Below, one piece after another: positions 9,176 to 18,884 of a stretch of DNA of 64,000 bases (within the stretch, counting starts at the first letter, position 1; every line of letters begins with the position of its first letter). The translations under genes and the position numbers were made by a program. Under the pieces are notes generated by a model, which saw only the letters and a list, made by a program, of their open reading frames with translations, did no database searches and was not told the origin of the DNA. Source of the stretch: Corynebacterium faecale (GTDB taxonomy: Bacteria; Actinomycetota; Actinomycetes; Mycobacteriales; Mycobacteriaceae); contig NZ_CP047204.1 of the NCBI RefSeq assembly GCF_030408735.1, forward strand, positions 1,922,001 through 1,986,000, written 5' to 3'.

Positions 9176-12100
9176 TCAGACACTCTGGCCGAGAGTGTCC
9201 AGCGTCATCACATCCGCGGGGGATTCTTCATCCATCACGGGACCACGCACCGGCATATCCCCGGCACGTTCCATGCGCTGGGAGATCACACGGGTCACGC
9301 CGTCACCACGCATGGTCACGCCATACAGCACATTGGCCACATCCATGGTGGGCTTCTGGTGGGTGATCACGATGAGCTGGGAGTCCCGGCGCAGCTCCTC
9401 AAACAGGGCAATCAGACGACGCAGGTTCACATCATCCAGTGCGGCCTCCACCTCATCCATCACATAGAACGGACTGGGGCGGGCGCGGAAGATGGCCACC
9501 AACATGGCCAGTGCGGTCAGTGATTTCTCACCGCCGGACAGCAGGGACAACCGCTTGACCTTCTTGCCCGGTGGGCGGGCCTCCACCTCAATACCCGTGG
9601 TGAGCATGTCAGTGGGGTCGGTGAGTAGAAGACGCCCCTCGCCACCCGGGAACAAAGTGTTGAACACCTTCGGGAACTCGCGTTCCACATCCTGCCAGGC
9701 ATCGGTGAACAGCTGCAGGATCTGGGCATCCACGTCGTCGATCACCCCGTTGAGATCAGTCCTGGCCTGTTCCACGTCATTGACCTGGGTGGACAGGAAA
9801 TCATAGCGCTCCTCCAGGGCCTTGAACTCCTCCAGCGCCAACGGGTTGACCTTTCCCAGAGAGGCCAGGTCCTTCTCCGCCTGTTTCAGCCTGGCCCGCT
9901 GATGCTTCTCGTCAAAATGTTCATCCGGGGTGTAGTCACGGAGCAGATCCGTCACCGGGATACCGAGTTGTTCGGTGATCTTGGCCACCGACTCCTCCAT
10001 GCGGATCTGTGCCTGCGACCGGGCCAGTTCCATGGCATGGGCGTTGTCACTGAGCCGCCCCAGCTGATGGCGTGCGGCGTTCACGGCATCACGGGCGCGG
10101 GCAGCCTGAGCGGTCAGTGAGGCTTTCTCCCGGGCGCGGGCATCACGGTCCGTCGCAGCCTTCACCAGTGCCTCCGAGACCCGTTCCGCAACATCGCGGG
10201 CCCCCCGGTGCACGGTGGCAGCCAGTTCCGTGCGTTGCCGCCGCGCCTCCACAGCCTTGTCATGACGCAGTTTCGCCTCCCGCTCATGCTCAGCCTGGCG
10301 TCGCAGGCCGTCACCTCTGCCCCGGACCTGCCCAGCGCGCTCCTCCGCGGTGCGCAGGGCGAGACGTGCCTCCATCTCCATGGCGCGGACCTGGGCGAGC
10401 GCAGCGGTTGCCGTGTCGCGGTCCTGGGTTGATGGCTCCTCGACCTCGGCATCTTCCTCGACCCGGGAGAGCCGGTCACGGATCTCGGCGAGCTGTGACC
10501 GCAGTTCCTCCCGGCGGTTTTCCGCAGCGGTGAGACGTTCCAGGTGCCGTGCGCGTTCCGACTCCACGGCGTGGCGCTGTTTTTCCAGGCGTCCGAGTTC
10601 ACGGTTCACGTTGTCCAGGGCCAGGTCGAGTTCGCGCAGCGCCGCGGTGTGTGCGGCGACTTCAACACGGGTGTTCTCGGCGGTCAGTCGGGCACCGTCG
10701 AAGGTTCCGGCGATATCGTCGAGTGTGCGGGCGGTGGCGGCCAGTTCCTTCCGGGCGGTCTCGATCTGCGCGGTGATCTCCACTGTGGAGGTTCCGGTGC
10801 CGAGCTGCACCCACCCGGCGCCCACGAGTACGCCCTCCCTGGTGACCGCCCTCAGGCGTGGATCTCCTGCGACCACCTCGAGTGCGGTGGGGGTGGCGTC
10901 GACAAGCACAACGTCCGCGAGCAGCCGGTTGACCGGCGCGGAGACCGTCGCATCCAACACCACGTGGTCAAGCAACCAGGTCACTCCGGCGGGCAGGGTC
11001 GCATCAAGGCGCCAGGCACCTCCCGAGCCCTGGCCCTCAACGATGACGGTGCGCGGCACGCCCGCTTCAAGGAGCTTATCGACGACCCCCTCCCCCACCT
11101 CGCCCACGAGCGCCTCCGCATGGGCCTCCAGCGCTGCGGACAACGCCGTGTCCACGTCCTTCTCTGCACGGATCAATCCCGCCAACTGTGGGAAGTCCAC
11201 CACGTCCGCTGCCCTGGAGCGGGGGCGGTTCTGGTTGAGGGTGTCAATGCGCGATTCCAGACGGGAGACATCCCGCTCCAGGCTGCCGCGTTGATCACGG
11301 AGTTCCTCCAGGCGGGTCTCTGCCGTCTGCGCCTCTTTCTGTGCCTGCCTGTGGGCGGTTTCCAAGGGTGCGCGTTCAGAGATGATCTCCCTCTGACGCT
11401 GGGTGGCCGCACGCTGTTCGCGTTCCACTTCAAGGATGCGTCCGAGAAATTCATCACGATCCCCGCTCAACCGCCGTGCATCATCCTCTGCTGACTGGAA
11501 CCTGGCACGCAGGGATTCCTCACCGGCCAATAACCGGACCACCCCTTCGCGTCGGTCGGCGATGGCCCGGACCTGCGCCAGGTGTTCACGTTCGGCCTCT
11601 TCCGCCTCGGCGGCGCGTGACTCCGCCTCCTCGCGGATGGAGTCGAGTCGGTCCCTGGCCATGTCCACCTGCATCTGCAGATCCTCGAAGTCACGGTCCG
11701 CCTGCTCTGCGCGGTACAGCAACTCCTCCGGATCCTGGCCGGCATAGGCGGTGTCCACGGCACCAGAACTCGCGCGGTCCGCACTGATACGCAGGGTGGC
11801 GGAGACACGCTCGGCAAGGGAGGAGAGGTCAAACCACAGTTGTTGTGCAGCCTCTGCCAGTGGGGTGACCCCGGCCAGTTCGGTCTCCAACTCAGCCTGG
11901 GTGATTGACGCATCCTCGAGTGCCTCTTCAGCGGCTGCCACCTGCTCACGGATCATCTTCTCGCGCTCGGTGGAGGTCTCGAGCTTTTCTGACAACCGGA
12001 CGATCTCGAAACCGGCGATCTGGAAACGGGCATCCCGGAGATCCGCCTGGACAGTGGCCGCCCGTCTCGCGGCCTCAGCCTGACGGGCCAGTGGTTTAAG

Positions 12101-12703
12101 TTGCCTGCGCAGCTCCTCGGTCAGATCCATGAGACGATCGAGGTTGACCTGCATCCCCTGGAGTTTGCGCTGGGCCTTCTCCTTTCGGCGGCGGTGTTTG
12201 AGTACACCTGCGGCTTCTTCGATATAGGCGCGTCGTTCCTCCGGGCGGGATTCCAGGATGTCAGCGAGTTTCCCCTGCCCCACCATGATGTGCATTTCCC
12301 GGCCGATACCCGAATCCGACAACAACTCCTGGATATCCATGAGCCGGGCCCTGGAACCATTGATCTCATATTCGCTGGCACCGTCACGGAACATCCTACG
12401 GGTGACGGACACTTCCGTGTATTCGATGGGCAGTGCACCATCGGTGTTGTCGATGGTGAGGGTGACTTCTGCACGGCCCAGTGGTTTACGGTCACCGGCG
12501 CCGGCGAAAATGACATCCTCCATCTTGCCGCCACGCAGGGTTTTCGCTGAACCCTCCCCCATGACCCAGGCGAGTGCATCAACAACATTGGACTTGCCGG
12601 AGCCATTGGGACCCACCACGGCGCAGATGCCTGGTTCGAATTTCAGGGTCGTCGCAGATGCGAAGGACTTAAACCCTTTGAGCGTCAACGATTTCAGATA
12701 CAT
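9176..12703 (-). CDS. smc: Chromosome segregation ATPase SMC
   Basis: A full-length 1175-residue SMC protein that condenses and aligns chromosome arms with ScpA/ScpB. The N-terminal head carries the Walker A motif GPNGSGKS (residues 31-38). Two long coiled coils (about 170-500 and 670-1000) flank a hinge at about 515-660 that contains the glycine-rich GEVGEGVVDKLLEAGV-type stretch. The C-terminal head has the signature LSLLSGGEKSLTALAML and Walker B with FYVMDEVEAALDD. Placed between the acylphosphatase gene (14 bp upstream) and the 1126-aa gene. The acyP-smc pair is also found in M. tuberculosis (Rv2922A-Rv2922c). Confidence 0.97.
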   Translation of the reverse strand: MYLKSLTLKGFKSFASATTLKFEPGICAVVGPNGSGKSNVVDALAWVMGEGSAKTLRGGKMEDVIFAGAGDRKPLGRAEVTLTIDNTDGALPIEYTEVSVTRRMFRDGASEYEINGSRARLMDIQELLSDSGIGREMHIMVGQGKLADILESRPEERRAYIEEAAGVLKHRRRKEKAQRKLQGMQVNLDRLMDLTEELRRQLKPLARQAEAARRAATVQADLRDARFQIAGFEIVRLSEKLETSTEREKMIREQVAAAEEALEDASITQAELETELAGVTPLAEAAQQLWFDLSSLAERVSATLRISADRASSGAVDTAYAGQDPEELLYRAEQADRDFEDLQMQVDMARDRLDSIREEAESRAAEAEEAEREHLAQVRAIADRREGVVRLLAGEESLRARFQSAEDDARRLSGDRDEFLGRILEVEREQRAATQRQREIISERAPLETAHRQAQKEAQTAETRLEELRDQRGSLERDVSRLESRIDTLNQNRPRSRAADVVDFPQLAGLIRAEKDVDTALSAALEAHAEALVGEVGEGVVDKLLEAGVPRTVIVEGQGSGGAWRLDATLPAGVTWLLDHVVLDATVSAPVNRLLADVVLVDATPTALEVVAGDPRLRAVTREGVLVGAGWVQLGTGTSTVEITAQIETARKELAATARTLDDIAGTFDGARLTAENTRVEVAAHTAALRELDLALDNVNRELGRLEKQRHAVESERARHLERLTAAENRREELRSQLAEIRDRLSRVEEDAEVEEPSTQDRDTATAALAQVRAMEMEARLALRTAEERAGQVRGRGDGLRRQAEHEREAKLRHDKAVEARRQRTELAATVHRGARDVAERVSEALVKAATDRDARAREKASLTAQAARARDAVNAARHQLGRLSDNAHAMELARSQAQIRMEESVAKITEQLGIPVTDLLRDYTPDEHFDEKHQRARLKQAEKDLASLGKVNPLALEEFKALEERYDFLSTQVNDVEQARTDLNGVIDDVDAQILQLFTDAWQDVEREFPKVFNTLFPGGEGRLLLTDPTDMLTTGIEVEARPPGKKVKRLSLLSGGEKSLTALAMLVAIFRARPSPFYVMDEVEAALDDVNLRRLIALFEELRRDSQLIVITHQKPTMDVANVLYGVTMRGDGVTRVISQRMERAGDMPVRGPVMDEESPADVMTLDTLGQSV

Positions 12704-12717
12704 ATCGGCTTCAAAGT

Positions 12718-13005
12718 CTAGCGTTCAACAAAGCCCTCCAGTCCACGCGGCTCGCCCCACTGATCGATCACCGTGGAAACTTTTCCTACCCGGTTATGGT
12801 GGCTGGGTTTTTCCTTGAGTCGGGTGAGCAGTTCCTGGCACCGGTCCTCGGGGCCCTCTGCAACCACACAGACGCGGCCATCATCAAGGTTGGTGGCAGA
12901 ACCGGTCAATCCCAGTGCCAAAGCCTGGGATCGGGTCCACCACCGGAAACCCACGCCCTGGACATGGCCGTGGACAAAAGCGGTGAGACGGGTCTGGTCA
13001 GTCAT
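12718..13005 (-). CDS. acyP: Acylphosphatase
   Basis: A 95-residue acylphosphatase that hydrolyses carboxyl-phosphate bonds. It has the signature VHGHVQGVGFRWWTR, where the Arg in GFR binds the phosphate, and the catalytic Asn in SATNLDDGRV. The ATG at 13005 is preceded by AAAGG at suitable spacing; an upstream in-frame ATG at 13020 sits on top of that site and is unlikely. It overlaps nothing and ends 14 bp before smc, so the two are probably cotranscribed. Confidence 0.9.
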   Translation of the reverse strand: MTDQTRLTAFVHGHVQGVGFRWWTRSQALALGLTGSATNLDDGRVCVVAEGPEDRCQELLTRLKEKPSHHNRVGKVSTVIDQWGEPRGLEGFVER

Positions 13006-13076
13006 GATGAAGCCTTTCACGTGTGCTCTCTGAAATACCCCCGATTCTATGGCGTATCAACGGGTGTGGGACGAAC

Positions 13077-14927
13077 TCATCTCCCTCGGAGAAGCTTCGG
13101 GGCGATCATCTTCAATCGGGGGGCTTCTGGTTCCTCTGGCTCTTCTGGGATAACGCCTGGTTCTAACCTATTGTCCGTCATATACTTGAGCGCCTTCTCC
13201 ACTGCTGCGAGTTTGCGCTTCAGTTCAATCACGGTGGGGGCCTGCTCATCAGAGAACTCATCAACGCGTTCCTTCTCACGGCGTAGTTTCCTCTCCGTCT
13301 GTGTGAGATCACTCCAGATCGTGGGATCCTGTTCCAGTTGTTGCAGTTGCAGGAGAATGACGATGGCCAGCTGATATTCCACCACCGCCTCCATGGACTC
13401 CGCAGAGGTGCTCGGGCTCAACATCCCCACGGCAATGCTCCCGCCACCAGCAGACACCAGTGTGCCCGCAGTCAGCAGGCCACCGACCATTCCGCCCGGC
13501 CCGAAACTGGCCAGCGCACTGGTGATCACAGCAGCACCTGTCAGACCCGGGGCCGCAGCCAAAGCAAGGCCACCGCTCGCAGCCACGATGGCCACCGCGC
13601 CGGCCCCTAATGCTCCCCACTTGACCCACTGCCTGCGGTTACCTGGTGAAAGTACCTTATTGGCAGTTTTCAGTGCGCTGAACACGTGGTCACCGAATTG
13701 GCTTCCCAACCCCATTTCCGCCGTGAGATCCTTCAGGGCCCGCAAGCGGACCTCCTCTTTGATGGTGATCTCAAAAGGGCGGATCAGGTTCTCGGTAGCC
13801 AACGCGAGAATACGTGGAACAGCCTCCTCCCCGGACAGATACCGGTTGGGGCGGGGTTCAGGTACTTCCGCATGGGGATCAAGGAAATCAAACTCCAGGG
13901 ACAAAATGTCCCCCGGGATGGGTCTATTCCCCTCATGACTCCTGACTTTGAGGTCCGAAATGAGTCCTGCTTGAACCTGTCGCAGTGCGCCCGAATAACG
14001 GTTCAGCTCATCTCCCTTCAGCTGGTGTTTGATCAGGTGGGAATAGCGCAGGGCCTGGACAGCCAGCAGCTCAGGCTCATCGAGTGCGATATCCACTCCC
14101 TTCTCAGCAACCACAATCTCCTTGGAACGCGACCCGAACAGACCAAACCCAATAGCTTCAGCCACCGATTTATTAGCAAGGTACTGAGCGGCAGAATGCG
14201 CCGCGCCGGGGGCCGGTGAGGTGTGGATGAGAAAATCCAGCATCCACGGAAACGCCGAGGACACCCCGCGTTTGGCGGCCACCGGGTCGGTGCCACTCCA
14301 AAAATTCACCCACCAGTCCAGATTCCCGGGTGGTTCCTGCAAGACATCCTTCAACTTATCCACGTTGAAATTGCCATTGGCCAGGGGACTACCGATCGTC
14401 ACCAGCCCCACGACCTGAACCTCCTCAGGAAGACGCCTGAGAAGGTCCGCAGCGATCACCGAGCCCAGACTGTGGCCCACGATAACCACGGAGCCGGACT
14501 GCGGTATCTGCTGCAGGATGCAGCTGAGTACCTGAGCCCGGACATGTGGTTTGGAGAGGTAGTTGCGGGCCTGACGAAACCAGGGCAGACCGACCGCGAA
14601 ATCCACCACGGCGTTGGTGAGGGCTCCACCGCCACCCCTGTTGTGTCGCCCCAGCCGGTACTCCATGGCTGAAATGCTCTGCTCAAATTCCCTCCGTTTG
14701 ATCTTTGCCACGTCGCGGGAGGGGTTTTTGATGGTGATCTCAGGGAGTGTGACGCCTTCATCGGCGTCAAACAACACATCGCTGTACTTCGGCGACAGGG
14801 TCTCCGCCTCGTCGAGGGCGGGGAAGCCGATACCTACGAGAGTCTCCGACAGGCGGGTTCGCCAGTTGTCCTGAAGATCTCCCGTCCCCACACCATGCAG
14901 GAACAGGAGAACCGTTTGTTCAGCCAC
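13077..14927 (-). CDS. Alpha/beta hydrolase (lipase/esterase-like) with glycine-rich membrane segment and coiled-coil tail
   Basis: A 616-residue protein with a lipase-type N-terminal half. It has an early strand and oxyanion loop LLFLHGVGTGD (residues 7-17) and the nucleophile elbow VGHSLGS with Ser153. Candidate Asp and His partners are in SGTDPVA and in GAAHSA. A helical linker follows. Residues about 437-503 form a strongly hydrophobic Gly/Ala-rich stretch that could be a membrane hairpin. A charged coiled coil (about 535-585) and a Pro/Glu-rich end complete it. There is no signal peptide. GTG start at 14927 with GAAGG seven bases upstream. The gene interrupts the smc-acyP to mutM order conserved with mycobacteria. 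The substrate is unknown; a phospholipase acting on the cell's own membrane is one possibility, a housekeeping esterase another. Confidence 0.8.
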   Translation of the reverse strand: MAEQTVLLFLHGVGTGDLQDNWRTRLSETLVGIGFPALDEAETLSPKYSDVLFDADEGVTLPEITIKNPSRDVAKIKRREFEQSISAMEYRLGRHNRGGGGALTNAVVDFAVGLPWFRQARNYLSKPHVRAQVLSCILQQIPQSGSVVIVGHSLGSVIAADLLRRLPEEVQVVGLVTIGSPLANGNFNVDKLKDVLQEPPGNLDWWVNFWSGTDPVAAKRGVSSAFPWMLDFLIHTSPAPGAAHSAAQYLANKSVAEAIGFGLFGSRSKEIVVAEKGVDIALDEPELLAVQALRYSHLIKHQLKGDELNRYSGALRQVQAGLISDLKVRSHEGNRPIPGDILSLEFDFLDPHAEVPEPRPNRYLSGEEAVPRILALATENLIRPFEITIKEEVRLRALKDLTAEMGLGSQFGDHVFSALKTANKVLSPGNRRQWVKWGALGAGAVAIVAASGGLALAAAPGLTGAAVITSALASFGPGGMVGGLLTAGTLVSAGGGSIAVGMLSPSTSAESMEAVVEYQLAIVILLQLQQLEQDPTIWSDLTQTERKLRREKERVDEFSDEQAPTVIELKRKLAAVEKALKYMTDNRLEPGVIPEEPEEPEAPRLKMIAPKLLRGR

Positions 14928-14998
14928 GAAAAGCCTTCCATTCAGAGTTCGATCAGGGGAGGAAAAGTACCTTCAAGCATATTTGACGGCATGGAAAC

Positions 14999-15023
14999 AC
15001 CATGGGCGCTTTCCACCCATGGT
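14999..15023. repeat. 8-bp hairpin downstream of the agcS terminator
   Basis: Arms 14999-15006 and 15016-15023 pair perfectly around a 9-nt loop. On the plus strand AAAAAG follows; on the minus strand only GTTTCC follows. It may back up the stronger terminator at 15045-15083 or belong to the promoter region of the hydrolase gene. Confidence 0.4.
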
Positions 15024-15044
15024 AAAAAGCCCCCCTGGTGAAAA

Positions 15045-15083
15045 GCAGAGTGCCGAGGGAATTTATATCCTCCGGTACTCTGC
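15045..15083 (-). terminator. Intrinsic terminator of the AGCS carrier gene
   Basis: The outer stem pairs 15045-15055 with 15073-15083 (11 bp including one G-T pair) and encloses an AT-containing loop. On the minus strand the stem is followed directly by TTTTC. It lies 29 bp after the carrier's stop codon. Confidence 0.75.
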
Positions 15084-15111
15084 TCCATTGACCAGCCGGT
15101 TGACTAGTCGG

Positions 15112-16566
15112 TTATTGAGGTTTTCTGACGGTGATGGGGTCGGACCCGTCCCAGCATTCCATCCCCTCCCAGCCACGGAGCCCTCTGATCTCCTCATCAT
15201 CGCGGTGGAATACCGGATCCAGGCCCAGCTTGCGCTGACGGGCGAAATTACGCAGGACAGCCAGTGCCACTCCGGTCAATGGCACCACAGCCACGAGGTT
15301 GGTGATGGCCATCAGACCAGAAAATACATCCGCCAGTGCCCAGACCAGTGGCACGGAACCAATGGCGCCACCCAGGACACACAGGGTGACCAGGACCCGG
15401 AAGCCCTGCAGGTAGGCGCGGTTGTTGGTCAGGAACTCGATGTTGGATTCCCCGTAGTAGTAGTTACCGATGACGGAGGAGAACGCCAGGAAGATGATCA
15501 CCACGGTCAAAAAGTGGATGCCCCACTCACCCACCGAGCTGGCCAGTGCGTTCTGGGTGAGTTCCATGCCGCCGTCGGACTCATACAGGTCGGGCTTGGC
15601 CAACAAGATGATGAAGGCGGTGATGGAACAGACCACCAGGGTGTCAAAATACACGCCCAGGGTTTGAATCAGGCCCTGCTTGGCAGGGTGGGAGACCGAT
15701 GCGGTGGCGGCAGCATTCGGGACAGAACCCATACCGGCCTCATTGGAGAACAGTCCACGGCGGACACCCTGCATGATCACCGCACCGAGGGTGGCACCGG
15801 CGAACTCACGGATACCGAAGGCATGGGTGACGATCGAGGTGAGCATGGCCGGCACCTCACCGATATTGATGACCACCACGATCAGACCGATCGCGATATA
15901 GAGAACCGCCATGACGGGGACAATGACCTGGGTGACACTGGCGATGCGCTGAACACCGCCGAAGACAATCACCGCGGTCAGTGCCGCCAGCACCAGGCCG
16001 ACGATCCACTTGGCCATCATGCCGTCAGTGCTGAAGGAGTTGGTTACCGCAGCGGAGATGGAGTTGGCCTGTACCGCGTTGAATACGAAGCCATAGGTCA
16101 CAGAGATAAGGATGGCGAAGATGACCGCCAGCCACCTCCAGTTGAGAGCCTTGGTCATGTAGTAGGCCGGGCCACCCCGATAGGAGTCCTTGTCCCGGAC
16201 CTTGTACACCTGTGCCAGGGTTGACTCCACAAAACTGGTGGCGCCCCCGATGATGGCGATCATCCACATCCAGAACACTGCACCCGGTCCACCCACGGCC
16301 ACAGCAATGGCCACACCGGCAACGTTTCCGGTGCCCACGCGCGAGGCGGCGGAGATGGTGAAGGCTTTGAAGGCCGAGATGCCTTTTTGCCCCTCGGAGA
16401 TGTCGGAGGGTTTCTCCACGATTGCTTTGAACATGTCCGGTATGTATCTGATCTGCACCAGAAGGGTGGTGGCGCAGAACCAGATGCCCGAACCGACCAG
16501 CACGACGATAACGACCAGCCAGAGTTTGTCATTTACTGCGGTAACAGCATTGAGTACGGATTCCAT
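15112..16566 (-). CDS. Sodium:alanine/glycine symporter family (AGCS) amino-acid carrier
   Basis: A 484-residue inner-membrane carrier with about eleven hydrophobic helices. Family features are GQKGISAFKAFTISAASRVGTGNVAGVA, the EST and GGPAYYMTKAL motifs, and GLFSNEAGMGSVPNAAAT near the middle. AGCS members import alanine or glycine with sodium. The last 25 residues are charged and cytoplasmic. It is a single-gene unit with its own terminator, lying upstream of the hydrolase and 30 bp downstream of mutM on the same strand. The symbol is left blank because alanine, glycine and glutamine carriers in this family cannot be told apart by eye. Confidence 0.93.
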   Translation of the reverse strand: MESVLNAVTAVNDKLWLVVIVVLVGSGIWFCATTLLVQIRYIPDMFKAIVEKPSDISEGQKGISAFKAFTISAASRVGTGNVAGVAIAVAVGGPGAVFWMWMIAIIGGATSFVESTLAQVYKVRDKDSYRGGPAYYMTKALNWRWLAVIFAILISVTYGFVFNAVQANSISAAVTNSFSTDGMMAKWIVGLVLAALTAVIVFGGVQRIASVTQVIVPVMAVLYIAIGLIVVVINIGEVPAMLTSIVTHAFGIREFAGATLGAVIMQGVRRGLFSNEAGMGSVPNAAATASVSHPAKQGLIQTLGVYFDTLVVCSITAFIILLAKPDLYESDGGMELTQNALASSVGEWGIHFLTVVIIFLAFSSVIGNYYYGESNIEFLTNNRAYLQGFRVLVTLCVLGGAIGSVPLVWALADVFSGLMAITNLVAVVPLTGVALAVLRNFARQRKLGLDPVFHRDDEEIRGLRGWEGMECWDGSDPITVRKPQ

Positions 16567-16596
16567 ACGGAAAACCTACCGTATCAACGCAGTGAG

Positions 16597-17454
16597 TTAA
16601 AACACTTTCTGGCATCGATTGCAGAAGTGGCTTCCCCGGTTCATGAATGTTTCACGAGTGATCGGGTTTGCGCAGCGTGCACACGGTTTCCCCGTCTGCC
16701 CATAGGCATTGAGGGACAGGGAGAAATATCCGGAGTTGCCGTTGACGTTGACATAGAGTGCATCAAAACTCGTCCCGCCCTGATCCAAGGCCCGGAGCAT
16801 CACCTCACGGCCGGTTTCCAGCAGTGCCGTCAACCGCTTCAGCGATACTCTGGAAGCCTGCTGCCGTGGATGGATCCCCGCCTCCCACAGCATTTCATCG
16901 GCGTAGATATTTCCGATTCCGGAGACAATCTCCTGGTTGAGCAGGAGGCGTTTGATTTCTGTGTTCTTGCTTTTGAGGGTGGCTGCGAGTGCGGGTATGT
17001 CAATACCCTCTTCGAGCAGATCCGGGGCGATGTGCGAAAGCCTGGCAGGGACACCGTCGACAAGCTCACCGAGCCACCAGTACCCGAAGGTTCGCTGGTC
17101 AACGAACCAGACCTCATTGGCGTCGTCAAGCTCAATCCGCGCGCGCAGGTGCCGGTTGGGCTCCGCGTCGGGGGACTTGACCAGCATCTGTCCACTCATG
17201 CCAAGGTGGACCAGCAGCGCCAATCCCGTCGGGGTGGCGTCGGTGGGCTCATCGAGTTCCAGCCACAGAAATTTTCCCCGCCGCCGGGCCGCACTGACCT
17301 TCAAGCCGGTGAGATTAGCCTCGATCTCCCGCCCGCCGCCGACCTGGTTCCTGGCGGCACGTGGATAGAGCACGGAGGCGCTCACGATGGTGCGCCCCAC
17401 CAGGTGGCTGTCCAATCCGAGACGGACAACCTCAACTTCAGGGAGTTCCGGCAC
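16597..17454 (-). CDS. mutM: Formamidopyrimidine-DNA glycosylase (MutM/Fpg)
   Basis: A 285-residue base-excision repair glycosylase/AP lyase for oxidised purines. It begins MPELPEVE, where the processed Pro1 is the catalytic amine and Glu2 is also catalytic. The conserved Lys is in RRRGKFLW. The C-terminal zinc finger has four cysteines in CARC and CNRC, separated by about 20 residues. GTG start at 17454 with AAGGAG five bases upstream. The start overlaps the end of rnc by 17 bp, so the two are translated from one message. The rnc-mutM pair is common in Actinobacteria. Confidence 0.96.
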   Translation of the reverse strand: MPELPEVEVVRLGLDSHLVGRTIVSASVLYPRAARNQVGGGREIEANLTGLKVSAARRRGKFLWLELDEPTDATPTGLALLVHLGMSGQMLVKSPDAEPNRHLRARIELDDANEVWFVDQRTFGYWWLGELVDGVPARLSHIAPDLLEEGIDIPALAATLKSKNTEIKRLLLNQEIVSGIGNIYADEMLWEAGIHPRQQASRVSLKRLTALLETGREVMLRALDQGGTSFDALYVNVNGNSGYFSLSLNAYGQTGKPCARCANPITRETFMNRGSHFCNRCQKVF

Positions 17455-18190
17455 GTTTCTCCTTGAGCTTCAGGAACGCCTGTCGGGCGGCCTCCTGCTC
17501 AGCCAATTTCTTATTGGGGCCCACTCCCCTGCCCATTTCATCACCCTCAAGGGTCACGCTCGCGGTGAACACCAGATCATGGTCTGGCCCCACCGAGGTG
17601 GAGACATACTCCGCCATCGGCTTCTTCCGATGCGCAAGTTCTTCCTGAAGGGTGGTTTTCCAGTCCTGGTGGATACCCTTCGCGGATGCATGGTTGATCT
17701 TGTGATGGAACAGACGCAACACCACATCGCGGGCGACCTCGAAACCATGCTGGCGGAAAATAGCGCCCAGGAGGGCTTCGGTGGTATCGGCGAGGATGGA
17801 TTCCTTGCTGCGTCCATCGGTGAGCAGTTCGCCCTTACCCAGGAGAATGAACTCACCCAGACCAATATCACGTGCGATATCAGCCAGCCCATAACGACTG
17901 ACGATGGAAGCACGCATCTTGGAGATATCCGACTCAGGGCTGCTGGTGTAGAGCTCATAGAGCCGGTTGGCCACGGAGAGACCGAGCACGGCATCACCCA
18001 GGAACTCCAGGCGCTCGTTGTTGGGGAGCATCCCGTTCTCATTGGCGAAAGACCGGTGGGTTAATGCCAGGATGAGAAGATCACGTTTGATCTCCACGCC
18101 GAGGCGCTCCAGAAGAAGAGAATGGTCAACCGCCTCAAATGCCTCTTCCAGGGCATCAACACCGGTCAGACGGCTTCTTTTCCTGCTCAC
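17438..18190 (-). CDS. rnc: Ribonuclease III
   Basis: A double-strand-specific RNase for rRNA and mRNA processing, 250 residues. The catalytic domain has the signature NERLEFLGDAVLGL and, later, DTTEALLGAIF, supplying the acidic metal ligands. The double-stranded-RNA-binding domain starts at DWKTTLQEELAH and ends with AEQEAARQAFL. I chose GTG 18190 because GGAGAA sits six bases upstream and the start overlaps the preceding stop as GTGA; an in-frame ATG at 18214 would overlap the upstream gene by 28 bp. Cotranscribed with the DUF177 gene before it and mutM after it. Confidence 0.94.
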   Translation of the reverse strand: MSRKRSRLTGVDALEEAFEAVDHSLLLERLGVEIKRDLLILALTHRSFANENGMLPNNERLEFLGDAVLGLSVANRLYELYTSSPESDISKMRASIVSRYGLADIARDIGLGEFILLGKGELLTDGRSKESILADTTEALLGAIFRQHGFEVARDVVLRLFHHKINHASAKGIHQDWKTTLQEELAHRKKPMAEYVSTSVGPDHDLVFTASVTLEGDEMGRGVGPNKKLAEQEAARQAFLKLKEKRAGTP

Positions 18191-18732
18191 AGGAACTTCT
18201 CCAGGCCTGCCCAACGCGGATCAACCGGGTCGTCGCCGTCTTCGGCCCTGCCCGCTGCGTCCACCGTGCCATCCGGTGCGGGGACATCACTGTCATCACA
18301 GGAATCGAATCCGAGTTCAGTACACAATGGGTTGAACGGCAGGTTCAGACCCGCTGCGTCAATGACGGACTGCAGGAGATCCACCGAATCCTGGTGGACC
18401 TGTGGCAGCTCGTCCTCGTCCTCGGCCAGTTCACCTGTGATGAAATCATCATCGACTGCGAACACCTCGGAGATATTGAGGCTGGTGTGCGGGGTGAGCT
18501 CACGCAGGCACCGCGAACACTGACCCAGGAGCTGGGCCTGGATGGTTGCCTGCACGGAGATTCCTCCACCGAGCGGAATGAAATGGGCGTCTACATCGAC
18601 GGTGCCGCCCTCGGGGATAGCGATCATCTCAGGACCGATACGCGCCGGGCTGGGGCCTGACTGCTGGATGTTTTCTGGGATACCGCTACCGCGCAGCAGC
18701 GCTGCGACATCAAATACAAAAGGAGATTTCAT
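18187..18732 (-). CDS. DUF177 / YceD-family protein
   Basis: A 181-residue protein of the DUF177 family, which in many bacteria sits next to rpmF or rnc and has been linked to 23S rRNA metabolism. It has the family CxxC in GQCSRCLREL and a second cysteine pair near the C-terminus (LCTELGFDSC). The N-terminus KSPFVFDV is typical. ATG 18732 is chosen over ATG 18774 because it gives this standard N-terminus, although neither start has a strong ribosome-binding site. Its last four bases overlap rnc. The counterpart is M. tuberculosis Rv2926c. Confidence 0.85.
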   Translation of the reverse strand: MKSPFVFDVAALLRGSGIPENIQQSGPSPARIGPEMIAIPEGGTVDVDAHFIPLGGGISVQATIQAQLLGQCSRCLRELTPHTSLNISEVFAVDDDFITGELAEDEDELPQVHQDSVDLLQSVIDAAGLNLPFNPLCTELGFDSCDDSDVPAPDGTVDAAGRAEDGDDPVDPRWAGLEKFL

Positions 18733-18884
18733 GACCTGGGTGATCCTACCCGCACCCCGGGACACCGACTGCATCGCGGTGAGCTGACCTGCCAGGCGGG
18801 AAGCCTGCGGCCCGTTGCGTGGGGTCTGCTAGAAGTGGGTGGCTGATTGTGTTTTAAGAGTGGCTGGGGGTGGCGTCAGGTGGC

